Shown here one piece after another: positions 29,601 to 38,071 of a stretch of 64,000 bases of DNA. The position numbers and the translations under genes are program-made. Position 1 is the first letter of the stretch. Each line of letters begins with the position of its first letter. This stretch comes from Streptomyces sp. NBC_00287 (GTDB taxonomy: Bacteria; Actinomycetota; Actinomycetes; Streptomycetales; Streptomycetaceae), in assembly GCF_036173105.1 (NCBI RefSeq), contig NZ_CP108053.1, positions 4,526,001-4,590,000 on the forward strand, given 5' to 3'. Under the pieces are notes generated by a model. It was not told the DNA's origin and did not search any database. It saw only the letters and a program-made list of their open reading frames with translations.

Positions 29601-29881
29601 TCGTCCCGGCTCGCCGCCAGCCGGTACCCGCCGCTCCCGGAGACGATCGCATCCTTGCCGAGGCTACGGCGGAGGCGGCCGACGAGGGCCTGGAGCGCGG
29701 CCGGGGCGTCCTGGGGCGGGTCGTCGGACCAGACCTCGTCGATCAAGGTCTCCGGAGCGACTACCTGACCCGGCCGCAGAGCCAGGGCGGTCAGCAGGGC
29801 ACGCAGCCGTGGTCCGCCGACGGCGACTTCGGCCCCGTTGTCGTCCTCGGCCTGGGTGACGCCCAGGATTCTGTACCGCAC
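26657..29881 (-). CDS. AfsR/SARP-type regulator: winged helix, BTAD, NB-ARC, TPR
   Basis: This protein of about 1,074 residues has an OmpR-like winged helix (about 5-92, RALLTALALRPGQVVAPETL), a bacterial transcriptional activation domain (about 95-240), a STAND/NB-ARC ATPase (Walker A TGPGGSGKTRL near 300, Walker B LLILDNCEHV near 370), and C-terminal TPR-like helices. AfsR-type proteins bind direct repeats in promoters and integrate signals to switch on secondary metabolism. The start is GTG 29881 (MRYRILG); the frame is open upstream without a ribosome site. Its target is unknown and no biosynthetic cluster adjoins it. Confidence 0.9.
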   Translation of the reverse strand: MRYRILGVTQAEDDNGAEVAVGGPRLRALLTALALRPGQVVAPETLIDEVWSDDPPQDAPAALQALVGRLRRSLGKDAIVSGSGGYRLAASRDDVDLYVFERLVRDGTSALDRGDAPTAAETLCAALALWRGPALADLPDRTAAARPDSLRLTAIRARAQADLRLGRAQDAVPELTELTTAHPYDEPLHALLIRALRDTGRRADALAAYETARRALSEGLGTDPGPELRALHAELLAPAEAPSMPKAASEPRPHTNLRPRLTTFVGREPEISAIRSELHRARLVTLTGPGGSGKTRLAEEAAAGLPQAWLVELAPLDRPEAVPGAVVSALGLRETVLMTSELTAPQDDPVALLVEYCAPRSQLLILDNCEHVIDAAAHLAELLLTRCPGLTILATSREPLGVPGESVRPVEPLLPDQAHRLFAERASAARPDADTVLADKEAVAEICRRLDGLPLAIELAAARLRLLTPRQLADRLDDRFRLLTSGSRTALPRQQTLRAVVDWSWELLDERERTVLREVSVFAGGWDLAAAEAVCTGPAAELIGALVDKSLVVAAPCERGSPQGMRYRMLETIHEYAVERAAETPEVRATAERRHRAWVRGLVEEADPRLRSAEQLPWISRLETELDNIRAALHRSLTAADVTEAGALALALGWFWWLRNYRHEGADWVARVLGLSSNPDPDEDPDHPFHTLWMRLRILRFFLLADAEPWNGPLDARQRQQLDRVRAFFAAGGPEAARLPGLAWPLTSTLLGGPEDRRPELDEALTNCRAYGGDWEISIVLMFRTHLAVDSAGGLRVVDDGLAELRVLSRRAGDRWMRAQVCSAAGEAAMARGRFDAARGEYQEALRLAQEVGAHAETPFLIARLAEIAYRTGDRTAALAALDEANAAADRHGVPDSRAFVLLQRALIALDDQDIAGAREHYEAARAACERGTPPPQFLAGLDLIHGLVTAEESGPEHGLPILARALREAVDQRCAEAVRAAFADSTAMLLARLDDLPRALRLLAASDHWRAGLPRPTPECAEAERIEALAEAALPADRLAAERARGAALTVDDVLGELAGAVGDHPAGAARSR

Positions 29882-30125
29882 GGGGTCATTGTCGCCGGGG
29901 GACGACGGCCGTGGTCGTACGGCCTGACTTACGTCCGCCCGCGCCGCGCCCCGGCGGGGTGATCGTGCTGACTTATGCCGACCGCGGGGGCGTCCGCCCT
30001 GACCCATGCCCGCCCCGCCCCGGCGCGGATGTCGTGCGGCGTGGCTTACGCCAACCGTGCCCCGCCCCGCGCAGTGGCCGTACCCCCGACCTACAACCCG
30101 CCGCGCCCCGCCGTACGACCGGCAC
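29882..30125. other. GC-rich gap with degenerate repeats
   Basis: The 244 bp between the SARP-type gene and the asparagine-synthetase-like gene (same strand) contain four related stretches of the form TGACTTAxG(T)CC or TGGCTTACGCC, at about 29925, 29969, 30000 and 30042, each followed by a CCGCCCC/CCGGCG tract. They may be regulator-binding sites for the SARP-type protein, which in this family recognises direct repeats. The spacing is irregular, so this is weak. Confidence 0.3.
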
Positions 30126-32225
30126 TCACGCCCGCCGTGCCCCCGCCCCCGCCCCCAACGCCCCCCTCTGCGGCGTGATCCCTGCAGGCACCGCACGCGC
30201 GCGTGCCGGGGTTCCCGTCCAGCAGGTTCCCCTGCGGGCCATCAGTCGGGTGAGCCAGAGTTCCAGGGAGACGAGGTCTGCCAGGCCGTCCAGGGGGAGG
30301 GGTTCGCCGTCCGCGGCCGCGCGTAGGGCCTTGCGGACCACTCGCGCCTCCACCAAGCCCGCCTGCGCCAGCAAAGGTGTGCCGAACAGCGCCATCAGGT
30401 CGTTCGCCGCCACCCGCAGCCCTGTGCGCGCCGCCACCGCCGCCGGTGCGTGGGACGTGGCGCCCCAGCCCGGCGGGAGGTCGGCCACGCCGGCGCCCTC
30501 CAGGACCGTACGCAGGATCGCCGCACGTGCGCCGGGGCGGACGCGCAGGGCCTCGGGGAGTGCGCGGCAGGCGCGGACGACCTGGTTGTCGAGGAACGGC
30601 GCGTGCAGGCGCTGGAAGCGGATCTCGGCGGCCTGCTCCAGCACGCGCAGGTCCGCCGCATGACGGGCGAGCGCGGCACGCGCGCGATAGTCGCCGGGGC
30701 GCTGTCCCGGGCCGACCCCGGAGCGGCTCGTCGCCCCTTGCAGGCGAACCGATACTTCAGCCAGCGCCTCCCCTGTCAGCCAGCGCGCCGCCGGGCCCGG
30801 TCTGGCCCAGGTGAGCGCCGCGAGCGACGCCCCCACGGCACCTCCGGGTTCGTCGAACCGCCGGTCCATGAGCCGCTCGGCCAGCGCGTCCAGGCCCGTG
30901 CGATACGGCGTGCGCGCCAGCTTGCGCGCCGCGCCGTACACGCGCGCGGGGACCAGCACCGAGCCGTCCGCCTTGGCGAGCGCGGCGACGGGGCGGACCA
31001 GGTGCCGGCGCTGGCGGTCCATCAACAGGTCCGTCAGCCGGGCCGGATGGGCGTCCAGCACCTGACGGGCGCCGTAGCCGGTGAAGTGGTCCGCGCTGCC
31101 CGCCGCCAGCCGCGCCCGGTGCCGGGCGGCCGTCACCAAGGAGGGCCCGGGTTCGTCGGTGAGCGGGCCGTCGAGATCGGCGTACGGGAGTGTTTCCTCC
31201 CCGCCCGCCACGACCACATGGTGCAGGCGCGGGTTGGCCGCAAGGGTGCCCGCCCGTTCCAGCTCGGACTCCCGGCCGCCGACGGTGAGGTCGTTGAAGG
31301 TGACCGCCAGCAGCCGCTCCCCCGCGCCCGTGCCGTGGCCCAGCACGGTGCCCGGCATGCCGGGCAGGCCCGCGGCGAGCAGGGCGAGGGTGCCGGAGGC
31401 CGGGCCACCGGAGAGGTCCGCCCCGATACCGGGAACGGGCATCCCGCGCGCGGCACGGCGTTCGGCGGGACCCATGCCGGGGACGGGGCCGGGGTCGATG
31501 TCGGCGCCGGGCACATGCCGGGGTGCGGACAGCCGGGCCCGTACGGCGTCCACGAGCGCGTCGCGCACGGCGTCCACCGCGCTGTCCGGGTCGGCCGGGG
31601 GCGCCGCCACCGCGAGGGAGGCGACCGGCTCGTACCCGGCGATCTCGCGTGCCCCGGCGCGAAGGATCAGCGCGTGCCCCGGCGGAATGCGCCGGACGCC
31701 GTCATAGGGGGTGGAGTCGTCCAGAGCCGCGGGGACGTCCGGAGCGGCGAGCAGGGCGGCCAGATGCCCGAAGTCGAGGTTGGCCTCGATGAGGTCGGCG
31801 AGCGGCAGCGCGGCGGTCGCGTACGCCGTACCGCGGGCCCACGGGGTGTAGAACACCGGCCGGGCGCCCGCGAGATCGCCGCACACCATGACCCTGCGGC
31901 CGACCTGGACGACGGCCGTGTAGCTGCCGGGCCAGGCCGTCAGATGCCGAAGTGCCCCGCCCCGCGCGGCGAACAGACCGACCCGCAGCTGCTCGTCGCT
32001 CGCCCCGCAGATGCCGAGGACGGCGATCCGGTTCTGGGCGTCGGCCTGGACCACGCGCACCTCGTCGGGGCGCCAGTCGCCGACCGCCCACAGCGGATCC
32101 GGGTCGCCCCACAGGAGTTGGGACCCGACCGGGTGCACGGTCTCGCCGTCTGGCCCCGTGGCCCCCGCGGAACCGATCTGGGCGGCTCCCGCGGCGGTGC
32201 TGCTCCATCCCACCAACCACCGCAT
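30126..32225 (-). CDS. Asparagine-synthetase-like protein with degenerate catalytic motif
   Basis: This 699-residue protein has the two-part layout of asparagine synthetase B/lasso-peptide cyclases. The N-terminal domain lacks the Cys2 nucleophile (it begins MRW), so no glutaminase activity is expected. In the synthetase domain the PP-loop SGGxDS is replaced by SGGPASG (residues 272-278), losing the Asp that holds ATP-Mg. A Pro/Gly-rich insert (about 236-268) precedes it. The later helix FLDNQVVRACRALPEALR is conserved. The ATG at 32225 has GGAGG five bases upstream. No lasso precursor or peptidase gene is nearby. Function unknown. Confidence 0.8.
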   Translation of the reverse strand: MRWLVGWSSTAAGAAQIGSAGATGPDGETVHPVGSQLLWGDPDPLWAVGDWRPDEVRVVQADAQNRIAVLGICGASDEQLRVGLFAARGGALRHLTAWPGSYTAVVQVGRRVMVCGDLAGARPVFYTPWARGTAYATAALPLADLIEANLDFGHLAALLAAPDVPAALDDSTPYDGVRRIPPGHALILRAGAREIAGYEPVASLAVAAPPADPDSAVDAVRDALVDAVRARLSAPRHVPGADIDPGPVPGMGPAERRAARGMPVPGIGADLSGGPASGTLALLAAGLPGMPGTVLGHGTGAGERLLAVTFNDLTVGGRESELERAGTLAANPRLHHVVVAGGEETLPYADLDGPLTDEPGPSLVTAARHRARLAAGSADHFTGYGARQVLDAHPARLTDLLMDRQRRHLVRPVAALAKADGSVLVPARVYGAARKLARTPYRTGLDALAERLMDRRFDEPGGAVGASLAALTWARPGPAARWLTGEALAEVSVRLQGATSRSGVGPGQRPGDYRARAALARHAADLRVLEQAAEIRFQRLHAPFLDNQVVRACRALPEALRVRPGARAAILRTVLEGAGVADLPPGWGATSHAPAAVAARTGLRVAANDLMALFGTPLLAQAGLVEARVVRKALRAAADGEPLPLDGLADLVSLELWLTRLMARRGTCWTGTPARARAVPAGITPQRGALGAGAGARRA

Positions 32226-32915
32226 CGACGCCTCCACAGGCTGTGGACAACCAGTGCACCGTACGAACCGGCACCATGCTGCCATGAAGGACGCGTGCCG
32301 GAGACGCGGTGACACCGCTTGAGATCCGCGAAGTGCGCCCCGTAGGCGCCCCCATAGGGCATCCATACCCGTGCAGGCCAAGGAGACCACTCGGCCACGG
32401 CGACGCGAATGCGCCCCCGGTTCACTCCCCCAGAACGCCCTTCGCGCCCTCAAGTGCCGTGGTAGGAGCGGTATTCACCCGCGAGAGGCAGGGTCGGTTT
32501 TCGGCCAAATCGGCGTGACGACAACAGATTTGGCCACGCTCCGTACAGGCCCTGCGCATCACTTGGCGTGTGCGCAGTCCGGGAGGCGGGACTCGCCCCC
32601 CGGACCGTTCCGCCGCCCGCGGGGATGGAGGCGGCGGTGTCCCCCAGCCCACTGGATCCAGTACAGCGGGCCGACCCACGCACGATCCATGGAATCGCTC
32701 CCCCGATGGCCGGAGAAGAGCGCACGGACGGGCGCACGGCCACACAGCGGGAGCACACCGCAACCGTCCGTACCTGAACCGCACTTCAGTACGGACCACA
32801 ATCCCGCCATCCGGAAGAATGCCCCTTAACGCTTGGGATGCGGCGAACTACGCTGGGTTTACGAATGCCGCGTGGTTATGCCAGCGCGGCAGCCGTCTGT
32901 GTCGAGGGGTGGCGC
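32226..32915. other. 690-bp divergent intergenic region
   Basis: This long gap lies between the divergent asparagine-synthetase-like and NsdA-like genes. No convincing gene was found: frames on both strands lack ribosome sites or family resemblance. It contains several TCCGTAC/CAGTACGGA-like elements around 32767-32800 and the short segment CTTAACGC...TACGCT near 32826-32855 that could be a promoter for the NsdA-like gene. The length suggests a complex promoter or a long 5' leader. Confidence 0.5.
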
Positions 32916-34340
32916 ATGTCCAGGGAGCAACGCGGGCCGAACGAAAAACTCGGCACCGTTCTCGCCCTCGCGGGAATCAGCAACGCAGGACTCGCGCGTC
33001 GCGTCAACGACCTTGGCGCTCAACGCGGGTTGACTCTTCGCTACGACAAGACCTCGGTGGCGCGCTGGGTGTCGAAGGGAATGGTGCCGCAAGGTGCGGC
33101 GCCGCACCTCATCGCCGCCGCCATAGGGCAGAAGCTCGGCCGCCCGGTGCCGCTCCACGAGATCGGCCTGGCGGACGCGGATCCCGCACCCGAAGTCGGC
33201 CTCGCCTTCCCCCGGGACGTCGGACAGGCGGTCAGATCGGCGACGGACCTCTACCGCCTCGACCTCGCCGGACGGCGCGCCGGCTCCGGCGGCATCTGGC
33301 AGTCCCTCGCCGGATCGTTCGCAGTAAGCGCATACGCAACGCCCGCCTCACGGTGGCTGATAACCCCGGCCGACAGCTCGGTAGCGCGTGAGGTGAGCCC
33401 CGCCGAGGACTCCGGCGCACCGGTCAAAGTCGGCCACAGCGATGTGCAGAAACTGCGGGAAGCAGCCGAGGACGCCAGGCGCTGGGACTCCAAGTACGGA
33501 GGCGGCGACTGGCGTTCGTCCATGGTGCCCGAGTGTTTACGGGTGGAGGCGGCACCGCTGCTGCTCGGCTCGTACTCCGACGAGGTGGGCCGGGCGCTGT
33601 TCGGGGCGAGCGCCGAACTGACCCGTCTCGCGGGGTGGATGGCCTTCGACACGGGGCAGCAGGAGGCCGCGCAGAGGTACTACATCCAGGCGCTGCGTCT
33701 CGCGCGCGCGGCGGCGGACGTACCGCTGGGTGGATACGTACTCGCGTCCATGTCCCTGCAAGCGACCTACCGCGGCTTCGGCGACGAGGGCGTCGACCTC
33801 GCGCAGGCCGCCCTGGAGCGCAACCGGGGTCTCGCCACCGCGCGCACCATGAGCTTCTTCCGGCTCGTCGAGGCACGCGCACACGCGCGCGCGGGTGACG
33901 CGCAGGCGGCGGGCGCCGCGCTCAAGGCGGCGGAGGGCTGGCTGGAGCGCTCCCGGGACGGTGACCACGACCCGTCCTGGCTCGGCTTCTACTCCTACGA
34001 CCGTTTCTGCGCGGACGCCGCGGAGTGCTACCGCGATCTGAAGGCACCACGTCAGGTGCGGCGGTTCACGGAGCAGGCACTGTCGAAGCCGACGGAGGAG
34101 TTCGTGCGCTCGCACGGGCTGCGGCTGGTGGTGTCCGCGGTCGCCGAGCTGGAGTCCGGCAATCTCGATGCGGCATGCGAGCAGGGCGTGCGGGCGGTGG
34201 AGGTCGCGGGTCGGATCTCCTCGGCGCGTACCACCGAGTATGTGAAGGATCTTCTGCACCGTCTGGAGCCGTACGGGGACGAGCCGCGCGTGGTGGAGCT
34301 GCGGGAGAGGGCGCGTCCTTTGCTGATGACTCCGGCGTAG
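32916..34340 (+). CDS. NsdA-like TPR regulatory protein with a TTA codon
   Basis: This 474-residue protein starts with a helix-turn-helix-like region (NEKLGTVLALAGISNAGLAR, then YDKTSVARWVSKG) followed by tetratricopeptide-type helical repeats. The family includes NsdA, which represses sporulation and antibiotic production in S. coelicolor; this one looks like its paralogue once annotated 'sporulation associated'. Codon 208 (33537-33539) is TTA, the leucine codon read by the bldA tRNA, so translation is probably developmentally gated. The ATG at 32916 has GAGGGGTGG upstream; an in-frame start about 26 codons earlier is possible. Confidence 0.85.
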   Translation: MSREQRGPNEKLGTVLALAGISNAGLARRVNDLGAQRGLTLRYDKTSVARWVSKGMVPQGAAPHLIAAAIGQKLGRPVPLHEIGLADADPAPEVGLAFPRDVGQAVRSATDLYRLDLAGRRAGSGGIWQSLAGSFAVSAYATPASRWLITPADSSVAREVSPAEDSGAPVKVGHSDVQKLREAAEDARRWDSKYGGGDWRSSMVPECLRVEAAPLLLGSYSDEVGRALFGASAELTRLAGWMAFDTGQQEAAQRYYIQALRLARAAADVPLGGYVLASMSLQATYRGFGDEGVDLAQAALERNRGLATARTMSFFRLVEARAHARAGDAQAAGAALKAAEGWLERSRDGDHDPSWLGFYSYDRFCADAAECYRDLKAPRQVRRFTEQALSKPTEEFVRSHGLRLVVSAVAELESGNLDAACEQGVRAVEVAGRISSARTTEYVKDLLHRLEPYGDEPRVVELRERARPLLMTPA

Positions 34341-34418
34341 GTTCCTTCGGCTCTCCCCCCGTGGTTTGAAGGCATTGTCAGTGGCGCAGTGCACTATCGG
34401 AGGCGGGAGGTGGTGCTG

Positions 34419-35627
34419 GTGCGGTCGGTCGCTTACGACTGTGATGTGCTCGTGGTCGGCGGGGGGATCGTCGGGCTGTCCACGGCGTATGCGATCACGC
34501 GGGCCGCGCCGGGCACCCGCGTCACCGTGCTGGAGAAGGAGACCGGGCCCGCCCGGCACCAGACCGGGCGGAACAGCGGGGTGATCCACAGCGGGATCTA
34601 CTACCGGCCCGGGTCGCTCAAGGCGCGGTATGCGGTGCGGGGCGCCGCCGAGATGGTCAAGTTCTGCGCCGAGTACGACATCGATCATGCCGTCACCGGA
34701 AAGCTGATCGTCGCCACCGAGCGCTCGGAGCTGCCTCGGCTGCATGCGCTGGTCCAGCGGGGGCGGGAGAACGGGATTCCGGTGCGGGAGCTGGGCGCCG
34801 CGCAGATCGCCGAGTACGAGCCGGAGGTGCGGGGACTCGCGGCGATACATGTCGGGACCACCGGGATCTGTGACTTCGTCGGGGTCGCACGACGGCTGGC
34901 CGAGGCGTCGGGGGCGGAGATCCGGTACGGGGCCGAGGTCGTACGGGTCGACCGGCGGCCGGAGCTCGGGGTCGCCGTGCAGACGAGCGGCGGCGAGGTC
35001 GTGCGGGCGCGGGTGCTGGTGAACTGTGCCGGGTTGTACTGCGACGAGGTCGCTCGGCTCACCGGGGACGAGCCGGGGATGCGGATTGTGCCTTTCCGGG
35101 GGGAGTACTACTCGCTGGCTCGGCCGGAGCTGGTGCGGGGGCTGGTGTATCCGGTGCCGGATCCGGCGTTTCCGTTTCTCGGCGTGCATCTGACGCGTGG
35201 GGTCGACGGGGGTGTGCATGTCGGGCCCAATGCGGTGCCCGCGCTGGCTCGGGAGGGGTACGAGTGGGGCGTCGTACGGCCTCTTGAGGTCGCCTCGACG
35301 CTGGGGTGGCCGGGGGCGTGGGCGATAGCCCGGCGGCATTGGCGGTATGGGGCGGGGGAGCTGCGGCGGTCGGTGTCCAAGAGGGCCTTCGCGGCGGCTG
35401 TGCGGCGGTTGTTGCCGGCGGTTCGTGAGGCGGATCTGGTGCCTGCGGCGGCGGGGGTGCGGGCGCAGGCGGTTCTTCGGGACGGGACGTTGGTGGACGA
35501 CTTCCTGATCAAGGAGGGGGTGCGGGCTGTGCATGTGCTGAACGCGCCTTCTCCGGCGGCGACGGCGTCGTTGCCGATCGGGCGGGAGGTGGCGCGGCGG
35601 GCGCTGGCGGTGCTCGGGTCGGTGTGA
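34419..35627 (+). CDS. lhgO: L-2-hydroxyglutarate oxidase-like FAD enzyme
   Basis: This protein of about 402 residues is a DAO-type flavoprotein. The N-terminal FAD-binding motif is DVLVVGGGIVGLSTAYAI. LhgO hallmarks are the RNSGVIHSGIYY segment, GTTGICDF, and the C-terminal APSPAATASLPIG. Such enzymes oxidise L-2-hydroxyglutarate to 2-oxoglutarate at the membrane, a metabolite-repair step. The GTG at 34419 is chosen because GGCGGGAGG ends eight bases upstream; a GTG at 34389 would add ten residues. It follows the NsdA-like gene by 78 bp and may be co-transcribed with it. Confidence 0.88.
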   Translation: MRSVAYDCDVLVVGGGIVGLSTAYAITRAAPGTRVTVLEKETGPARHQTGRNSGVIHSGIYYRPGSLKARYAVRGAAEMVKFCAEYDIDHAVTGKLIVATERSELPRLHALVQRGRENGIPVRELGAAQIAEYEPEVRGLAAIHVGTTGICDFVGVARRLAEASGAEIRYGAEVVRVDRRPELGVAVQTSGGEVVRARVLVNCAGLYCDEVARLTGDEPGMRIVPFRGEYYSLARPELVRGLVYPVPDPAFPFLGVHLTRGVDGGVHVGPNAVPALAREGYEWGVVRPLEVASTLGWPGAWAIARRHWRYGAGELRRSVSKRAFAAAVRRLLPAVREADLVPAAAGVRAQAVLRDGTLVDDFLIKEGVRAVHVLNAPSPAATASLPIGREVARRALAVLGSV

Positions 35628-35644
35628 CGGGAAGCCCTGAAGGG

Positions 35645-35663
35645 CCTCGTCCTCAAACGCCGG
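35645..35663 (-). repeat. Dispersed repeat module CCGGCGTTTGAGGACGAGG
   Basis: A single minus-strand copy of the 19-bp module found at 20012, 42164 and 42220. Here it lies just after the LhgO gene without the long hairpin seen at copy 1. Confidence 0.75.
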
Positions 35664-35703
35664 ACGGGCCGGTGGGTTCTCCTCCCGTAAAATCGATCCC
35701 ACT

Positions 35704-36570
35704 GTGTCTGACTCCCTCCACACCCCCGAAGTCCCCCACCCCGCCCCCGGCCATGAGCCCGGTGTGTCTGTTCGGCATTCCCGGGACAAAGGGGAGCCCC
35801 GGTTCCCCGATGGGCCCAAGGCCGATCCCGCCGGTTCGCACTTCGAGCGGCGGATTCGGAGTTTTCAGCCGCGACGGAGTCGGGTGACCGCCGGGCAGGC
35901 GGATGCGCTGCAGCGGTTGTGGCCCAAGTGGGGGCTGGACATTGATGGGCAGCAGGTCATCGATCTCGGTGAGCTGTTCGGGAATGACCGTCCCGTCGTG
36001 CTCGAGATCGGGTTCGGGATGGGGGAGGCCACCGCTCAGATGGCCGCCGCCGATCCCGGTACCAACGTGCTCGCCGTCGACGTGCACACGCCAGGTCAGG
36101 GCAATCTGCTCAACCTCGCCGATCACTACGGCCTCTCCAACATCCGTGTCGGCAACGGCGACGCCATCATCCTGCTCCGCGAGATGCTCGCCCCGGACTC
36201 CCTCGACGGGCTCCGTGTCTTCTTCCCGGACCCCTGGCCCAAGAAGCGGCACCACAAGCGGCGGCTGATCCAGCCCGAGTTCCTCAGCCTCGCCGCGACC
36301 CGGCTGAGGCCCGGTGCGATCCTGCACTGCGCGACCGACTGGGAGCCGTACGCCGAACAGATGCTCGAGGTACTGACGGCGCACCCGGGCTTCGAGAACA
36401 CGCAGGCCGACGGCGGTTTTGCGCCGCGTCCCGAGTTCCGGCCGCTGACCCGTTTCGAGGGCCAGGGACTGGACAAGGGACATGTCGTGAACGACCTGCT
36501 CTTCCGTCGCGTACAGCAGCCTGTGCGGCAGCACGCACCGCACCGAGACATACCCCCCACCGGCGCCTGA
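35704..36570 (+). CDS. trmB: tRNA (guanine-N7-)-methyltransferase
   Basis: This 288-residue SAM-dependent enzyme makes m7G46 in tRNA. Residues 101-108 (EIGFGMGE) are the SAM-binding motif and residues 174-187 (FPDPWPKKRHHKRR) are the TrmB catalytic and tRNA-binding signature. The N-terminal 45 residues are a Pro/His-rich extension common in Streptomyces. The start is the GTG at 35704. The gene stands between LhgO and the PrsW-type protease, all on one strand. Confidence 0.95.
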   Translation: MSDSLHTPEVPHPAPGHEPGVSVRHSRDKGEPRFPDGPKADPAGSHFERRIRSFQPRRSRVTAGQADALQRLWPKWGLDIDGQQVIDLGELFGNDRPVVLEIGFGMGEATAQMAAADPGTNVLAVDVHTPGQGNLLNLADHYGLSNIRVGNGDAIILLREMLAPDSLDGLRVFFPDPWPKKRHHKRRLIQPEFLSLAATRLRPGAILHCATDWEPYAEQMLEVLTAHPGFENTQADGGFAPRPEFRPLTRFEGQGLDKGHVVNDLLFRRVQQPVRQHAPHRDIPPTGA

Positions 36571-36608
36571 GCCCACCGCGCTCTTCTGCGGGCTGCGCCC
36601 TTCCCTCG

Positions 36609-36625
36609 TTAGGGTCAATGCCGTG
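36609..36625 (+). promoter_or_regulatory. Possible leaderless promoter of the PrsW-type gene
   Basis: TAGGGT lies at about 36610-36615, eight bases before the GTG start at 36623, so transcription would begin at or next to the start codon. No ribosome site is present between them, which fits a leaderless mRNA. No good -35 hexamer was found. Confidence 0.4.
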
Positions 36626-37987
36626 GCCACCTGTCCCCCGTACCCGACGCACCCCACCGGTCCCCCCGGCGGCGCACTGCGGCACGCGCACTGGTGGCAG
36701 CGGTGGGGGTACCCCCTTTGGGGGAGGGTGCGTTACGGCGCGCTGATCACCCTGCTCGCGCTCTCCGGCCTCGTCATCCTCGCGCTCGTACGCGAACAGA
36801 CCGGCACCCAGGGGTTCCTGGTCGGGCTCGGACTCGCGGTCCTGCCCGTGCCCCTCCTCATAGCCGCCTTCCGCTGGCTGGACCGCGTCGAGCCGGGCCC
36901 CTGGCGGAATCTGCTGTTCGCCTTCGCCTGGGGCGCCTGTGCCGCGGCCCTCATAGCCATCGTCGCCAACAGCTTCGCGACCAGATGGATAGCGACGGCA
37001 ACCGCGGATCCGTCCAGCGCGGACACCCTCGGGGCGACCGTCATAGCGCCGATCGTGGAAGAGTCGGCCAAGGCCGCCGCCGTACTGCTCGTCTTCCTCT
37101 TCCGGCGCCGGGACTTCACCGGGCTCGTCGACGGGGTGGTGATAGCCGGGGTCACCGCCACCGGCTTCGCGTTCACCGAGAACATCCTCTACCTCGGCAC
37201 CGCCTTCGGAACCGACCAGCTCACCGGCGACAGCGGCATCGCCTCCGTCACCGCGGCGACCTTCTTCGTGCGCATCGTCATGTCGCCCTTCGCGCACCCC
37301 CTCTTCACCGTCCTCACCGGCATCGGCTTCGGCATCGCCGCGCTCTCCGGCGACCGCCAGCGCTGGCGGCGCGTCCTGCTGCCGCTGTCCGGACTGCTGC
37401 TCGCGATGGGCATGCACGCGATGTGGAACGGCTCGTCGGCCTTCGGTCCGTACGGCTTCTTCGCGGTGTACGCGGCGATCATGGTGCCCGCGTTCGGGCT
37501 GCTGACCTGGCTGGTGATCTGGACCCGCCAGCGCGAGCTGCGCACCGTCCGCGAGGAACTGCCCGCCTATGCCGTCGCAGGCTGGCTCACCCCGGGCGAG
37601 CCCTTCGCGCTGGGCTCGATGCGGGCGCGGCGCCTGGCGCGGCAGTACGCCCGCCGCCACGCCGGGAAGCAGGCGGCGCGGCAGGTGGCGCAGTACGAGG
37701 CGTACGCGACCTCGCTCGCGTTCCTGCGGCACCGGGGGCGCCGGGGTCGCGCGGGCGCCGACTTCGTCGTACGGGAACAAGAGCTGTTGCAGGAGCTGTG
37801 GCGGCGCCGGGAGGTGGCCCGTCCGGCCCTCGACCATGCCGCCCGTGCCACGGCCCCGCCGGTGCCGGTGGTGGCGGCGCCGTGGCCGATGTACGGGGCG
37901 TATGGGCATCCGGCCCAGCCGACGTACCAGCCCTATCCGGCGTACCCGGCGGGACCGTACTCGGCGTACAACCCGTACCGGACGTAA
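36623..37987 (+). CDS. PrsW-family intramembrane metalloprotease
   Basis: This 454-residue protein has seven to nine transmembrane helices and the PrsW/CPBP metal motifs: Glu146-Glu147 in IVEESAK, Glu186-Asn187 in FAFTENILY, His225 in SPFAHPLF and His265 in GMHAMWN. B. subtilis PrsW performs site-1 cleavage of the anti-sigma factor RsiW; related proteins occur widely in actinomycetes. The C-terminal 60 residues are Pro/Tyr-rich (YQPYPAYPAGPYSAYNPYRT). A substrate among membrane-bound anti-sigma proteins, conceivably including the tethered sigma factor in this window, is speculation. Confidence 0.9.
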   Translation: MATCPPYPTHPTGPPGGALRHAHWWQRWGYPLWGRVRYGALITLLALSGLVILALVREQTGTQGFLVGLGLAVLPVPLLIAAFRWLDRVEPGPWRNLLFAFAWGACAAALIAIVANSFATRWIATATADPSSADTLGATVIAPIVEESAKAAAVLLVFLFRRRDFTGLVDGVVIAGVTATGFAFTENILYLGTAFGTDQLTGDSGIASVTAATFFVRIVMSPFAHPLFTVLTGIGFGIAALSGDRQRWRRVLLPLSGLLLAMGMHAMWNGSSAFGPYGFFAVYAAIMVPAFGLLTWLVIWTRQRELRTVREELPAYAVAGWLTPGEPFALGSMRARRLARQYARRHAGKQAARQVAQYEAYATSLAFLRHRGRRGRAGADFVVREQELLQELWRRREVARPALDHAARATAPPVPVVAAPWPMYGAYGHPAQPTYQPYPAYPAGPYSAYNPYRT

Positions 37988-38071
37988 GAAGAGTCCCGGA
38001 CGCCAAAAACCGGCAGCCCTGACGTCGGGGGGTCGTCGTCAGGACCGCCGGGGTTCACACGGGGAACCGGC

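Noticed and set aside
26537..29962. 1,141-codon plus-strand open frame
   Set aside because: It is antisense to the SARP-type regulator, has Gly/Arg/Gln-rich composition without domains, and arises from high GC at third positions.
30126..32500. Lasso peptide biosynthetic cluster
   Set aside because: The cyclase-like gene has no PP-loop Asp, and no precursor peptide, RRE protein or leader peptidase was found nearby.
32371..32829. Short frames in the 690-bp gap before the NsdA-like gene
   Set aside because: Overlapping frames occur on both strands with Arg/Pro/Gly-rich translations and no start context.
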